NCBI GenBank assembly: GCA_033763795.1
Contig: JANRJV010000004.1
Span: 30,323-94,322, forward strand
Length of the DNA stretch: 64,000 bases
Direction: 5' to 3'
Origin: JAEUIV01 sp033763795
GTDB lineage: Bacteria > Planctomycetota > Phycisphaerae > Phycisphaerales > UBA1924
Shown piece after piece: positions 33,871 to 41,992 of the stretch. A model generated the notes under the pieces. That model worked only from the letters and a program-made list of their open reading frames with translations, was not told the DNA's origin and ran no database searches. Numbering within the stretch: the first letter of the stretch is position 1; each line of letters opens with the position of its first letter. The position numbers and the translations under genes were made by a program.

Positions 33871-35820
33871 ATGTCCAAAATCATCGGCATCGACCTCGGC
33901 ACCACCAACTCCGTCGTCTCCATCATGGAGGGCGGAGCCCCCAAGGTCCTCATCAACTCCTCCGGCAACCGCATCACCCCCTCCGTCGTCGGCTTCACCG
34001 ACAAGGGTGAGCGCCTCGTCGGCCAGCCCGCCAAGCACCAGCAGGTCACCAACCCCAAGAACACCATCTTCTCCATCAAGCGCTTCATGGGCCGACGCCG
34101 CGCCGAGGTCGCCGCCGGCGGCTCCTCCGCCTACGGCAAGAGCGGCAACGAAGAGTCCAAGGTGCCATACACCATCGTCGGCGGCCCCGAAGAGTTCGTC
34201 CGCGTGAAGGTCAACCAGGGCGAGTTCACCCCCCAGCAGATCTCCGCCTTCATCCTCCAGGACCTCAAGAAGACCGCCGAGGACTACCTGGGCGAAAAGG
34301 TCGAGCGCGCCGTCATCACCGTCCCCGCCTACTTCAACGACGCCCAGCGACAGGCCACCAAGGACGCCGGCGAGATCGCCGGCCTCAAGGTCGAACGCAT
34401 CATCAACGAGCCCACCGCCGCAGCCCTCGCCTACGGCCTCGACAAGAAGAAGAACGAGAAGATCGCCGTCTTCGACCTCGGCGGCGGAACCTTCGACGTC
34501 TCGATCCTCGACATCGCCGACGGCGTCTTCGAAGTCCTCTCAACCAACGGCGACACCCACCTCGGCGGCGACGACTGGGACCAGCGCATGATCGACTTCC
34601 TCGCGGAAGAGTTCCGCAAAAAGGAAGGCATCGACATCCGCAAGGACCCCATGGCCCTCCAGCGCCTCAAGGAGGCCGCCGAGAAGGCCAAGATCGAGCT
34701 CTCCACCATGCAGGAGACAACCGTCAACCTGCCCTTCATCACCGCCGATCAGTCGGGCCCCAAGCACCTCCAGGTCTCCGTCACCCGCAGCAAGTTCGAG
34801 AGCCTCTGCTCCGATCTCTTCGAGCGCCTCCGCGAGCCCTGCGTCGCCGCCCTACGCGACGCCAAGATCGACGCCTCACGCATCGACGAGGTCGTTCTCG
34901 TCGGCGGCTCCAGCCGAATGCCACGCGTCCAGCAGATCGCCAAGGAGATCTTCGGCAAGGAGCCCAACCGCAGCGTCAACCCCGACGAGGTCGTCGCCAT
35001 CGGCGCCGCCATCCAGGGCGGCGTCCTCAAGGGAGAGGTCAAGGACGTCCTCCTCCTCGACGTCACGCCCCTCTCGCTGGGCGTCGAGACCCTCGGCGGC
35101 GTCATGACCAAGCTCATCGAACGCAACACCACCATCCCCACCTCCAAGAAGGAAGTCTTCTCGACCGCCGCCGACAACCAGACGACCGTCCAGATCCACG
35201 TCCTCCAGGGCGAACGCGAGTTCGCCCGCGATAACCGCACGCTGGGCCTCTTCGATCTCCAGGGCATCGCACCCGCCCCCCGAGGCCTGCCCCAGATCGA
35301 GGTCGAGTTCGCCCTCGACGCCAACGGCATCCTCACCGTCACCGCCACCGATAAGGCAACCAGCAAGAGCCAGAACATCAAGATCACCAACTCGGGCGGC
35401 ATCGACAAGGCCGAGATCGAGCGCATGAAGCGCGACGCCGAGATGCACGCCGAGGAAGACCGAAAGCGCCGCGAACTCGTCGACCTCAAGAACCGCGCCG
35501 ACGGGATGGTCATCCAGACCCGCAAGGCCCTCGAAGAGCACGGCGGGAAGGTCGGCCCCGACGTCCGAGGCCGCATCGAGAGCGCCCTCTCAAGCCTCGA
35601 AGACAAGATCAAGGGCGACGACAAGGCCGCCATCGACGCCGCCATCAACGAGCTCAACAAGGCCTCCATGGAGCTCGGCAAGATCGTCTACGAGGCCGAG
35701 GCCGCCAAGGCCCGCGGCTCATCCGCTCCCGGCGCGGGCCCCGCCCAGCCGGGCGCCGGCGAAGGCCCCGCCAACTCGGGCGGCGACGTCGTCGACGCCG
35801 AGTTCAAGGTCAAGGAGTAA
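33871..35820 (+). CDS. dnaK: Hsp70 chaperone DnaK
   Basis: ATG 33871 is preceded by AAGGGG and gives 649 residues, close to the usual 630-640. The N-terminal nucleotide-binding domain has IGIDLGTTNSVVSIMEG, ERAVITVPAYFNDAQRQATKD, NEPTAAALAYGL, VFDLGGGTFDVSILDI and VVLVGGSSRMPRVQ. The linker and substrate-binding domain show DVLLLDVTPLSLGVETLGG and FDLQGIAPAPRGLPQIEVEF. A short loop with AAGGSSAYGKSGNEES replaces the usual sequence after FIGRR. The tail ends in GGDVVDAEFKVKE, as in canonical DnaK. GrpE and DnaJ are not adjacent. Confidence 0.98.
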   Translation: MSKIIGIDLGTTNSVVSIMEGGAPKVLINSSGNRITPSVVGFTDKGERLVGQPAKHQQVTNPKNTIFSIKRFMGRRRAEVAAGGSSAYGKSGNEESKVPYTIVGGPEEFVRVKVNQGEFTPQQISAFILQDLKKTAEDYLGEKVERAVITVPAYFNDAQRQATKDAGEIAGLKVERIINEPTAAALAYGLDKKKNEKIAVFDLGGGTFDVSILDIADGVFEVLSTNGDTHLGGDDWDQRMIDFLAEEFRKKEGIDIRKDPMALQRLKEAAEKAKIELSTMQETTVNLPFITADQSGPKHLQVSVTRSKFESLCSDLFERLREPCVAALRDAKIDASRIDEVVLVGGSSRMPRVQQIAKEIFGKEPNRSVNPDEVVAIGAAIQGGVLKGEVKDVLLLDVTPLSLGVETLGGVMTKLIERNTTIPTSKKEVFSTAADNQTTVQIHVLQGEREFARDNRTLGLFDLQGIAPAPRGLPQIEVEFALDANGILTVTATDKATSKSQNIKITNSGGIDKAEIERMKRDAEMHAEEDRKRRELVDLKNRADGMVIQTRKALEEHGGKVGPDVRGRIESALSSLEDKIKGDDKAAIDAAINELNKASMELGKIVYEAEAAKARGSSAPGAGPAQPGAGEGPANSGGDVVDAEFKVKE

Positions 35821-35989
35821 GCAACCCTTCCACGTTCCGAACTCCCCGTGAAGCATGCCCCCGCACACGCGCCCGGCGTGCTCCCACAGGGAAAGACCGA
35901 ACGTCAATACGCCGCAAAGCCCGCGCGCCCACTCGATTCTTTGAAACCGCGCGGCTGAATTCGAGAATACCTGTAAGCATCACCTCCAG

Positions 35990-36025
35990 GTGCCCCTCGG
36001 CTGAAACACGCTGCGGGGCGCTTTT
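35990..36025 (+). terminator. Possible intrinsic terminator after dnaK
   Basis: A 7-bp stem GTGCCCC / GGGGCGC with an 18-base loop is followed by TTTT. It lies 170 bp after dnaK and converges on rloB. The large loop makes this tentative. Confidence 0.4.
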
Positions 36026-36040
36026 CGCAGATCACACCTC

Positions 36041-36685
36041 TCACGGCGCTTGGCTCGCCCTTTTCTTGAGCTCGTTGTAAAGCTTGTAGACATCCGTCAC
36101 TCGAGGCTCGCATTTGTGCGGCTTCTCACAGCCCTGCTGAGCATGCCGCCGGTAGGCACGTTCCGCGGCTTCGTCCGGCCGGCCACGGGACACGAGTTTG
36201 CAGAAATCTACGCGACCCTTCCTGTACGGTCCAAGACCGTTCTCTTGCCAGGCCCGATCACACTCCCTCTCCGCGTCTCGCTGGCAGGTGCAACCCTGGT
36301 TCACCTCCTCCAGGTGCAGCAGAAGCCAGTACTCGAAACACGGATTGCTAACAGCCACCCGAACGCGCTGGTCACTTCCCGCCGCCTGATACGCCGCGTC
36401 GAGCTCTGCTTTTCTCGCTGATTTCCGAGCCAAATCAGCATCTATGACCGCCCATGCAACGTCCGCCTCGTCGGGATCTTCGAGTGATTTAAGCGCTCTC
36501 TCAACAACCTGTTGGGGCGAGGTTTCGTTCGAACTACTTTCGACAACCTCGAAAGCAAACGTCTTAGCGTGGAGAAGTTTTCGTAAAGCTTTCCAGTATC
36601 TAGGTCCGGACTTGGAGTCTTCGCAGACGATGAAAATGCGGTAGCGGGGTTCTCGGTTTCCTTGTTCTCGTTGCTTCCTTCTCAC
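36041..36685 (-). CDS. rloB: RloB-family protein (Toprim-like putative nuclease/abortive-infection effector)
   Basis: GTG 36685 overlaps the stop of rloA as GTGA; 214 residues. RloB features are visible: RIFIVCEDSKSGPRYWKAL near residues 16-34 (acidic Glu22), AVIDADLAR with an Asp-x-Asp pair at 82/84, and the signature SNPCFEYWLLLHLEE near 113-127. These acidic positions resemble a Toprim catalytic centre as in OLD-type nucleases. RloA/RloB pairs occur in restriction-modification and defence islands and are related to lactococcal AbiL. The codon use is visibly less GC-rich than in the flanking genes, consistent with horizontal acquisition. Function in this host is inferred. Confidence 0.85.
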   Translation of the reverse strand: MRRKQREQGNREPRYRIFIVCEDSKSGPRYWKALRKLLHAKTFAFEVVESSSNETSPQQVVERALKSLEDPDEADVAWAVIDADLARKSARKAELDAAYQAAGSDQRVRVAVSNPCFEYWLLLHLEEVNQGCTCQRDAERECDRAWQENGLGPYRKGRVDFCKLVSRGRPDEAAERAYRRHAQQGCEKPHKCEPRVTDVYKLYNELKKRASQAP

Positions 36686-38028
36686 TCCTCGCTCCCGTGA
36701 CTGAGATCGTCTTTGCGAAACACATCGCCAAAGTCAACATTTCGCGGCACAGCGCCGTATCGTCCCTCAAGATATCTTTTCCGAAGGTTATTTTCTTTCC
36801 GTTCCTTAAAGTCACTCAGAGAGTAGAGCGATGCGATCCCTTGATCGTTCTTCTCCGTCAGATAAACCTGGTCGCGACGAAGAGCGGACTCAAGAAGCGC
36901 CGTATCGTGGGTTGTGAAAACCACTTGCGACGTTTGCTCCGACTCTGGAGAGTTCACGGCCCCAAGAAGGGCAGTAACAATAGACGGGTGCAGACTCGAC
37001 GAAAGCTCGTCCACGAAAGCTGTGCGCGACTGGCGCGCGATGTCCTGCCAGAAGGCCGCCAACTCAAAGATCCTCCTTGTACCAAGCGACTCTTCATCAT
37101 AGTCCAGCTGATACGCACCTCCGACGCCCGCATGATCGAACTTCGGGTGGAGTTCGTCGAAATCGAAGATGGCATCCGACCTCGATTGGGCCGGTATGAG
37201 GGCCATCACGGCCTGAACAAAATCCGAAGGCGCGGGCCGCTTGAGGATGTTGACGTCTGTGATCCCAAGATCGGCGGGCTTCAACAGACTCTCAAGAGCC
37301 CAGTCACGGAACTGTGCATCTTTGTGCATTCTATTCTTCGTCTCGCGAAGTCCGCTTGTCAAAGGCGTAGAAGCCCCAGACGAAGAAGGCAACACCGTTC
37401 TTAGCGATTGCTTGAGTTCGTCATAAACCGATTTGAATGCCGACTGATTAAGTTGTTGTGCAACAGAGATCGCTGCTGCGTTCGCTCGCGTCACGGAGCT
37501 GAGATCGACTGTCATCTCCCTGTCAGCCGACTTGGGGACATGGATCTCTTGCTTCTCCCTTTGGAGCCAGAACTCTTCGCGCTCTCCGTCGTACTCTTTA
37601 ATATGCTCTGAGTAGATCTGCTGGCGGTCGAAGACGATCTCGTACTGAAGATACCGCCTTACCGGCGATTTGTTCTTGTTCACTTGGACCAGAACTTCGC
37701 AGCCAAGCTTCGAAGGCTTGTTAACCGTGTTGGGATCCAGCTTGAACGGAACGTATTGCGAAAGCGTCTGCCCCAGCTGCGTTCGGGGGCCCGAATCGAC
37801 GACGAGCCACCCCAGCGCAGACGCGGCTTGAATGATCGTTGACTTGCCTGAGGCGTTCGGCCCGTAAATCGCGGCGAGCCGAAGCAGCTTCATTGGTTTG
37901 GGCTCACCTCGAACCTCAACCTCAAAGTATCCCCGCTGGCCCTCGGAGTGCAGGTCCGTCGCTTCGAGAGACAAGCTGAACCCATCTCTGAAGGCACCAT
38001 AATTTTCTCCGTACAGTCGCACCAGCAC
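36682..38028 (-). CDS. rloA: RloA-family AAA (ABC/SMC-like) ATPase
   Basis: The start is GTG 38028 with GGAGG six bases upstream; 448 residues. The Walker A motif is IYGPNASGKSTI (residues 54-65), a signature-like ESLGTRRIFELAAFW lies late, and the Walker B and downstream loop read AFVDELSSSLHPSIV and VVFTTHDTALLE, the arrangement of AAA_15/AAA_21 proteins of the OLD, RecF and SMC group. It is expected to act with RloB as a nucleotide-gated defence complex. The pair forms an isolated two-gene operon with lower GC, flanked by dnaK and a TetR gene, and has no accompanying restriction-modification genes. Confidence 0.87.
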   Translation of the reverse strand: MLVRLYGENYGAFRDGFSLSLEATDLHSEGQRGYFEVEVRGEPKPMKLLRLAAIYGPNASGKSTIIQAASALGWLVVDSGPRTQLGQTLSQYVPFKLDPNTVNKPSKLGCEVLVQVNKNKSPVRRYLQYEIVFDRQQIYSEHIKEYDGEREEFWLQREKQEIHVPKSADREMTVDLSSVTRANAAAISVAQQLNQSAFKSVYDELKQSLRTVLPSSSGASTPLTSGLRETKNRMHKDAQFRDWALESLLKPADLGITDVNILKRPAPSDFVQAVMALIPAQSRSDAIFDFDELHPKFDHAGVGGAYQLDYDEESLGTRRIFELAAFWQDIARQSRTAFVDELSSSLHPSIVTALLGAVNSPESEQTSQVVFTTHDTALLESALRRDQVYLTEKNDQGIASLYSLSDFKERKENNLRKRYLEGRYGAVPRNVDFGDVFRKDDLSHGSEE

Positions 38029-38066
38029 ATTCCACCTCCTCTTCCGGAATCAACGATATCGACAGC

Positions 38067-38087
38067 CCGCGCAAGAATCTTGCGCGG
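38067..38087. promoter_or_regulatory. Perfect 21-bp palindrome upstream of rloA
   Basis: Arms CCGCGCAAGA and TCTTGCGCGG flank a single central A. It lies about 40 bp before the rloA start in the 114-bp gap between rloA and the TetR gene. It could be an operator for the rloAB operon or a short hairpin, and coincides with the edge of the lower-GC segment. Confidence 0.55.
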
Positions 38088-38142
38088 TTTGCCGAGATCT
38101 TGAGGATTTTCGGTTGGGAAGCGGTAGGGTTCGCCGGCCGGC

Positions 38143-38769
38143 TCAGCCGCGCGTCGCGCTCTCGATCAGCGCCGCCGCCGCGTGCTTCGCGTCGCTCGCG
38201 GGCGACTGGCCCCCGCTCAGCTGCGCCACGACGATCGCCCCTTCCACAAGCAGGAAGAGCTGCCGCGTGAGCAGCGCCGCGTCGCGCGCGCCCGCCTGGC
38301 GAGCGATGGATTCGAAGAACCGCTCCGCGATCACGCGGTGCTCGTGCGCGAGCTGATGCACCTGGTGCGTCCGCTCCGGAAATTCGCTCGATGCCTTGAT
38401 GAACGTGCAGCCGGCAAAATCCTCGCGCCCGAACCACTCCGTCAGCGCATCAAAGACCGACAGCAGGCGCTCCTTCGCCGGCGCGCCCTCGGGAAGCACG
38501 CGCCCGCCCAGCCAGGCCCCCCACTGATTCTCCAGCCGCGCCAGCGCCGCCGCGATCAGCGCATCCTTGCTGTCAAAGTGCGAGTACAGCGTCATCTTCG
38601 CCACGCCCGCCTCGGCGAGGATGGCGTCGATGCCCACAGCGCGGAACCCGCGCTCCGTGAACAGCTTCAGGGCCGCGGCGATCAGCCGCTCACGCGGAGG
38701 CAGTGCACCATTCTGAACCGCGCTCCCGTTTTTTTCGGACGCGGACGCTCGGGCGGAAGTCATTTCCAT
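38143..38769 (-). CDS. TetR/AcrR-family transcriptional repressor
   Basis: This 208-residue protein has the TetR N-terminal helix-turn-helix: RERLIAAALKLFTERGFRAV, then GIDAILAEAGVAKMTLYSHF and the SKDALIAAAL start of the ligand domain. It is transcribed away from the AhpD-like gene, with a perfect palindromic operator and a TATAAT box for its own transcription between them, so autoregulation and control of the divergent gene are likely. The C-terminal domain (TFIKASSEFPERTHQVH) has the pattern of many TetR proteins that sense electrophiles or organic compounds. The inducer is unknown. Confidence 0.92.
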   Translation of the reverse strand: MEMTSARASASEKNGSAVQNGALPPRERLIAAALKLFTERGFRAVGIDAILAEAGVAKMTLYSHFDSKDALIAAALARLENQWGAWLGGRVLPEGAPAKERLLSVFDALTEWFGREDFAGCTFIKASSEFPERTHQVHQLAHEHRVIAERFFESIARQAGARDAALLTRQLFLLVEGAIVVAQLSGGQSPASDAKHAAAALIESATRG

Positions 38770-38830
38770 TGCCTCACTTAGACGCCGACGCCGGGGTCGG
38801 AGATTCGACGGATGAAAAACGTCTCACAAA

Positions 38831-38836
38831 ATTATA
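38831..38836 (-). promoter_or_regulatory. -10 element (TATAAT) for the TetR gene
   Basis: A perfect consensus -10 on the minus strand, about 60 bp before the TetR ATG and touching the palindromic operator. No good -35 is seen at the usual distance. Confidence 0.55.
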
Positions 38837-38849
38837 CAGACTGGTCTGT
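38836..38849. promoter_or_regulatory. TetR-type palindromic operator between divergent genes
   Basis: ACAGAC-TG-GTCTGT is a perfect 14-bp inverted repeat of the AGACxxGTCT type bound by many TetR-family repressors. It overlaps the TATAAT box of the regulator and lies 80 bp before the AhpD-like gene. Confidence 0.8.
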
Positions 38850-38930
38850 TACCGTGCGCCTCCCGCCGGCATCTCAGGCGAAGTGACCGCCGGCACACCG
38901 CCACGCGGCACGCCAAGAAGGAACGCACGC

Positions 38931-39479
38931 ATGCCCCGCATCACCCCCCTCGTGCACGAACAGGCGACCGGCAAGGCCAAGGAGCTCCTCGACGGCGTGA
39001 AAGGCAAGTTCGGCTTCGTGCCCAACATGCTCGCCACCATGGCCCAGTCGCCCGCCGTCCTCCGCGCCTATCTCGACTTCTCCGCCGCCCTCGCCACCGG
39101 CACGCTCAACGCCAGGGTCCGCGAGCAGATCGCCCTCGTCGTCGCCGAGACCAACTCCTGCGACTACTGCGCATCCGCACACTCGACCATCGGCAAGATG
39201 GTGGGCCTCTCCGACGCCGACGTCGCTGCCGCACGCGACGGCGCCGCCACCGACCCGAAGATCGGCGCCATCCTGACCCTCGCCCGCGACCTTGTCACCA
39301 GCAAGGGCCGCGTCAGCGACGATCAGCTCCGCGCCGCCCGCGCCGCGGGCCTCACCGACGGCGAGGTCGCCGAGGTCGTCGCAAACGTCGCCATCAACAT
39401 CTTCACCAACTACATCAACCACGTCGCCGACCCCGTCATCGACTTCCCCGTGAAGGTCAAGACCCGCGGCGCCGCCTGA
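38931..39479 (+). CDS. Carboxymuconolactone decarboxylase / AhpD-like alkylhydroperoxidase family protein
   Basis: ATG 38931 (182 residues) was chosen because the conserved part begins with it and AAGGAA lies eight bases upstream. The peroxidase-like centre is QIALVVAETNSCDYCASAH with Cys77, Cys80 and His84, the C-x-x-C-x-x-x-H motif of AhpD-type enzymes, with Glu73 as the upstream acid. AhpD relatives reduce alkyl hydroperoxides or act in stress responses. The divergent TetR repressor with an operator in between suggests an inducible detoxification function. The alpha/beta hydrolase gene follows 175 bp downstream on the same strand. Confidence 0.9.
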   Translation: MPRITPLVHEQATGKAKELLDGVKGKFGFVPNMLATMAQSPAVLRAYLDFSAALATGTLNARVREQIALVVAETNSCDYCASAHSTIGKMVGLSDADVAAARDGAATDPKIGAILTLARDLVTSKGRVSDDQLRAARAAGLTDGEVAEVVANVAINIFTNYINHVADPVIDFPVKVKTRGAA

Positions 39480-39654
39480 CACGCCGCAGCGCGCCGCGCA
39501 GCGAGCGCATCCCGCGCCCCACATCCGACCGCATCCGCTTGAATCCGCACGATCACACGCCCGGCCCGCTCCCTTCGAGCTGCGCCCGGCGAGGATTCGC
39601 TCCGCGCAAAGTGCGCCGAGCCAACCCGAACACACACACCCAGGAGGTTCAGCC

Positions 39655-40698
39655 ATGTTTCTCGCAGCCGCATCGCGTCCGTTCTCGCGTTCAGCCCGCT
39701 CGCTCCTGACCGTCGGCGCGCTCGTCGCCGCCGCCGCCGCCGGCGCGGTCCTGTCGTCCGCCGCTCCTGAGGCGGGCGCCGCGGAGCCCGCTGCCGCCGC
39801 CTCCTCTTCCTCACACGCCCTCACGCTCCCCCGCGTCCGCTACCACACCGTCAACGTCGAAGGCGTCGACATCTTCTATCGCGAAGCCGGACCGAAGGAC
39901 GCCCCCGCCATCCTCCTCCTCCACGGCTTCCCCACCTCCTCGCACATGTTCCGCAACCTCATTCCCCAGCTCGCACAGAACTACCGCGTCATCGCGCCGG
40001 ACTACCCCGGCTACGGCCAGAGCGCCACCCCCTCGCACAAGGAGTTCGAGTACACCTTCGACAACCTCGCCCGCGTCGTCGACGCCTTCACACGCAAGGT
40101 CGAACTCGACCGCTTCGCCGTATACCTCCAGGACTACGGCGCCCCCATCGGCTTCCGCATCGCCGCCGCCAGCCCCGAGCGCATCACGGGCCTCATCATC
40201 CAGAACGGCAACGCCTACCTCGAAGGACTCCCCGACTCCTTCTGGGGCCCCATCAAGACCTACTGGGCCGACCCCACCGAGAAGAACCGCGCCGCCCTCA
40301 ACTCCCTGCTCACCATCGACGCCACACGCTGGCAGTACACCACGGGCATCCGCGACGTCGCCAACGTCAGCCCCGACGCCTGGACCATCGATCAGGCCGG
40401 GATGGACCGCCCGGGCAACAAGGACATCCAGCTCGACCTCTTCCTCTCCTACGGCTCAAACCCGCCCCTCTACCCCGCCTGGCAGCAGTACTTCCGCACG
40501 CACCAGCCCCCCACCCTCATCGTCTGGGGCAAGAACGACCCCATCTTCCCCGAGGCCGGCGCCCACCCCTACCTCCGCGACCTCAAGAACGTCGACTTCA
40601 ACCTCCTCGACACGGGCCACTTCGCCCTCGAAGAGGATCACGACGTCATCGCCCGCAAGATCCTCGCCTTCATGCAGGAGCGCGTCCAGAGCCGCTGA
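39655..40698 (+). CDS. Exported alpha/beta hydrolase (haloalkane dehalogenase/epoxide hydrolase group)
   Basis: AGGAGG lies seven bases before ATG 39655; 347 residues. The N-terminus has a signal-like region (SLLTVGALVAAAAAGAVLSS). The fold markers are LLLHGFPTSSHMFRNL (His90-Gly oxyanion region), VIAPDYPGYGQS, the nucleophile elbow YLQDYGAPIGFR with Asp160 in the nucleophile position, VWGKNDPIFPEAG and the catalytic His in DTGHFALEEDH. An Asp nucleophile places it with haloalkane dehalogenases and epoxide hydrolases rather than Ser esterases. It may be co-regulated with the AhpD-like gene. The true substrate is unknown. Confidence 0.9.
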   Translation: MFLAAASRPFSRSARSLLTVGALVAAAAAGAVLSSAAPEAGAAEPAAAASSSSHALTLPRVRYHTVNVEGVDIFYREAGPKDAPAILLLHGFPTSSHMFRNLIPQLAQNYRVIAPDYPGYGQSATPSHKEFEYTFDNLARVVDAFTRKVELDRFAVYLQDYGAPIGFRIAAASPERITGLIIQNGNAYLEGLPDSFWGPIKTYWADPTEKNRAALNSLLTIDATRWQYTTGIRDVANVSPDAWTIDQAGMDRPGNKDIQLDLFLSYGSNPPLYPAWQQYFRTHQPPTLIVWGKNDPIFPEAGAHPYLRDLKNVDFNLLDTGHFALEEDHDVIARKILAFMQERVQSR

Positions 40699-40709
40699 GC
40701 GGCCGCCCC

Positions 40710-41279
40710 TCACACGCGCGGTCCGAGCCCGCGGGCTGCCCGCTCGAGCGCCAGCCGATATCCCCACTCCTTCGACGCGTTCGAGTCATGGATATCGCGC
40801 AGCCCGAAGCGCTGGAATCCGAGCGCTTCATACATCGCGTGAGCCTTCGTGAAGCGCGTGTCGCTCCACAGCACCAGCTCATCGCACCCGCGGCCGCGGG
40901 CTTCGCGGATCACCAGCTCCGCAAGCCCCCGGCCGATTCCCATTCGGCGCCAGGGCCCATCGACATACATCGACTTGAGTTCGCCCGAAACCGCGGCGTC
41001 TGAGCGCTCCAGCGCCAGCGCCGCCGTCGCGCGCACCACCCCCGAACCGTCCTCACGCACCCAGAACTCGCCCCCCCGACGGACCGGATCGTCCGGCGCG
41101 CGGAAGTGCTCGATCAGATGCGACAGGTGCGCCTCGCACTCGTCCTCGAGATTCAGCCGCAGCCCGTACTCCGCGTAGCACCGGCCGATCAGCTCGATCA
41201 CGCCCGGCACGTCCGGCTCTTCCAGCGGCCGCGCCCCCCTCAGCGACTCCGCGGCGTCCCCACGCCCCTCCGCTTTCAC
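40710..41279 (-). CDS. GNAT-family N-acetyltransferase
   Basis: GTG 41279 overlaps the upstream gene's stop as GTGA; 189 residues. The acetyl-CoA binding pyrophosphate loop is WRRMGIGRGLAELVIREARG (R-x-x-G-I-G-x-G/A), preceded by the strand ELKSMYVDG and followed by LVLWSDTRFTKAHAMYEALGF. GNAT enzymes acetylate amines on proteins, antibiotics or metabolites; this one shows no substrate clue. It is the second gene of a small operon with the EF-hand-like membrane protein. Confidence 0.9.
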   Translation of the reverse strand: MKAEGRGDAAESLRGARPLEEPDVPGVIELIGRCYAEYGLRLNLEDECEAHLSHLIEHFRAPDDPVRRGGEFWVREDGSGVVRATAALALERSDAAVSGELKSMYVDGPWRRMGIGRGLAELVIREARGRGCDELVLWSDTRFTKAHAMYEALGFQRFGLRDIHDSNASKEWGYRLALERAARGLGPRV

Positions 41280-41968
41280 GGCGTGCGCTCCGCAGGCCCG
41301 CCCGCCAGCGTCAGCCCACGCTCGAACAGCCGAAGATCCGCGTCGTCCACCACACCGCTCCCGTCGAAGTCCGCGCGCACCTTACCGGTCAGCCCCTTCT
41401 GCTCGATCAGCTCGACCAGGTCCGCCGGCCCAACGATGTCGTCCGAATCCAGATCGAGCAGCTCCGCCAGCGCCCGCCGCGCGTGACCCTTCTCGGGCTC
41501 CATCCCCGCCTCCGCTACGACGCACAACGAGTCGAAGAACATCCCCCGGTCCCGGCCCTTGCCCTTGAACGTCAGCACGTGCGCCTCCGCCTCGGGAGCC
41601 AGCGGCGGCCGCGGATCCTCTTCCTCCTCGACCACCTCCAGGTCATCCAGGTTGATGACCACCGTGTCCGCGTCCTGCTCCGCGTCGATCGCCTCCCGCC
41701 GCGCCCGCGCCAGCTCGCTCCCCGCCGCAGGACCGTCCACCCCCGTCCGCCCGGCCGGGGGCGCAGCAGCGTGCGCTGGCGCGCCACCCGAAGCCCCAGC
41801 GTCGCCGACAGGCACGTGAGCGACCGCCGCCCGCGGTTCGGCCGCGTGCCCCGTCCCCGCCGAGCTGGCCCGCAGCCATACCGCCGCGCCGACCGCCCCG
41901 GCCCCCGCCAGCAGCAGCACCGCGTACCACACGCTCCGCGAGCCTCGCCCCGCGCCGTCCGTCGACAT
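41276..41968 (-). CDS. Membrane-anchored protein with C-terminal EF-hand/dockerin-like loop
   Basis: ATG 41968 (230 residues) is preceded by GGAGCG and in turn by a GTG codon in frame. One N-terminal helix (SVWYAVLLLAGAGAVGAAVWL) anchors an extracytoplasmic Ala/Gly-rich linker, an acidic stretch (TVVINLDDLEVVEEEEDP) and a C-terminal region with ELLDLDSDDIVGPADLVELI followed by RADFDGSGVVDDADLRLF. The last two look like calcium-binding loops arranged as in a dockerin pair. The function is unknown. It overlaps the downstream GNAT gene and follows the PPC-domain gene by 24 bp, so all three may form one transcript. Confidence 0.75.
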   Translation of the reverse strand: MSTDGAGRGSRSVWYAVLLLAGAGAVGAAVWLRASSAGTGHAAEPRAAVAHVPVGDAGASGGAPAHAAAPPAGRTGVDGPAAGSELARARREAIDAEQDADTVVINLDDLEVVEEEEDPRPPLAPEAEAHVLTFKGKGRDRGMFFDSLCVVAEAGMEPEKGHARRALAELLDLDSDDIVGPADLVELIEQKGLTGKVRADFDGSGVVDDADLRLFERGLTLAGGPAERTP

Positions 41969-41992
41969 CACAACGTCGCTCCGCGCCGCGGC

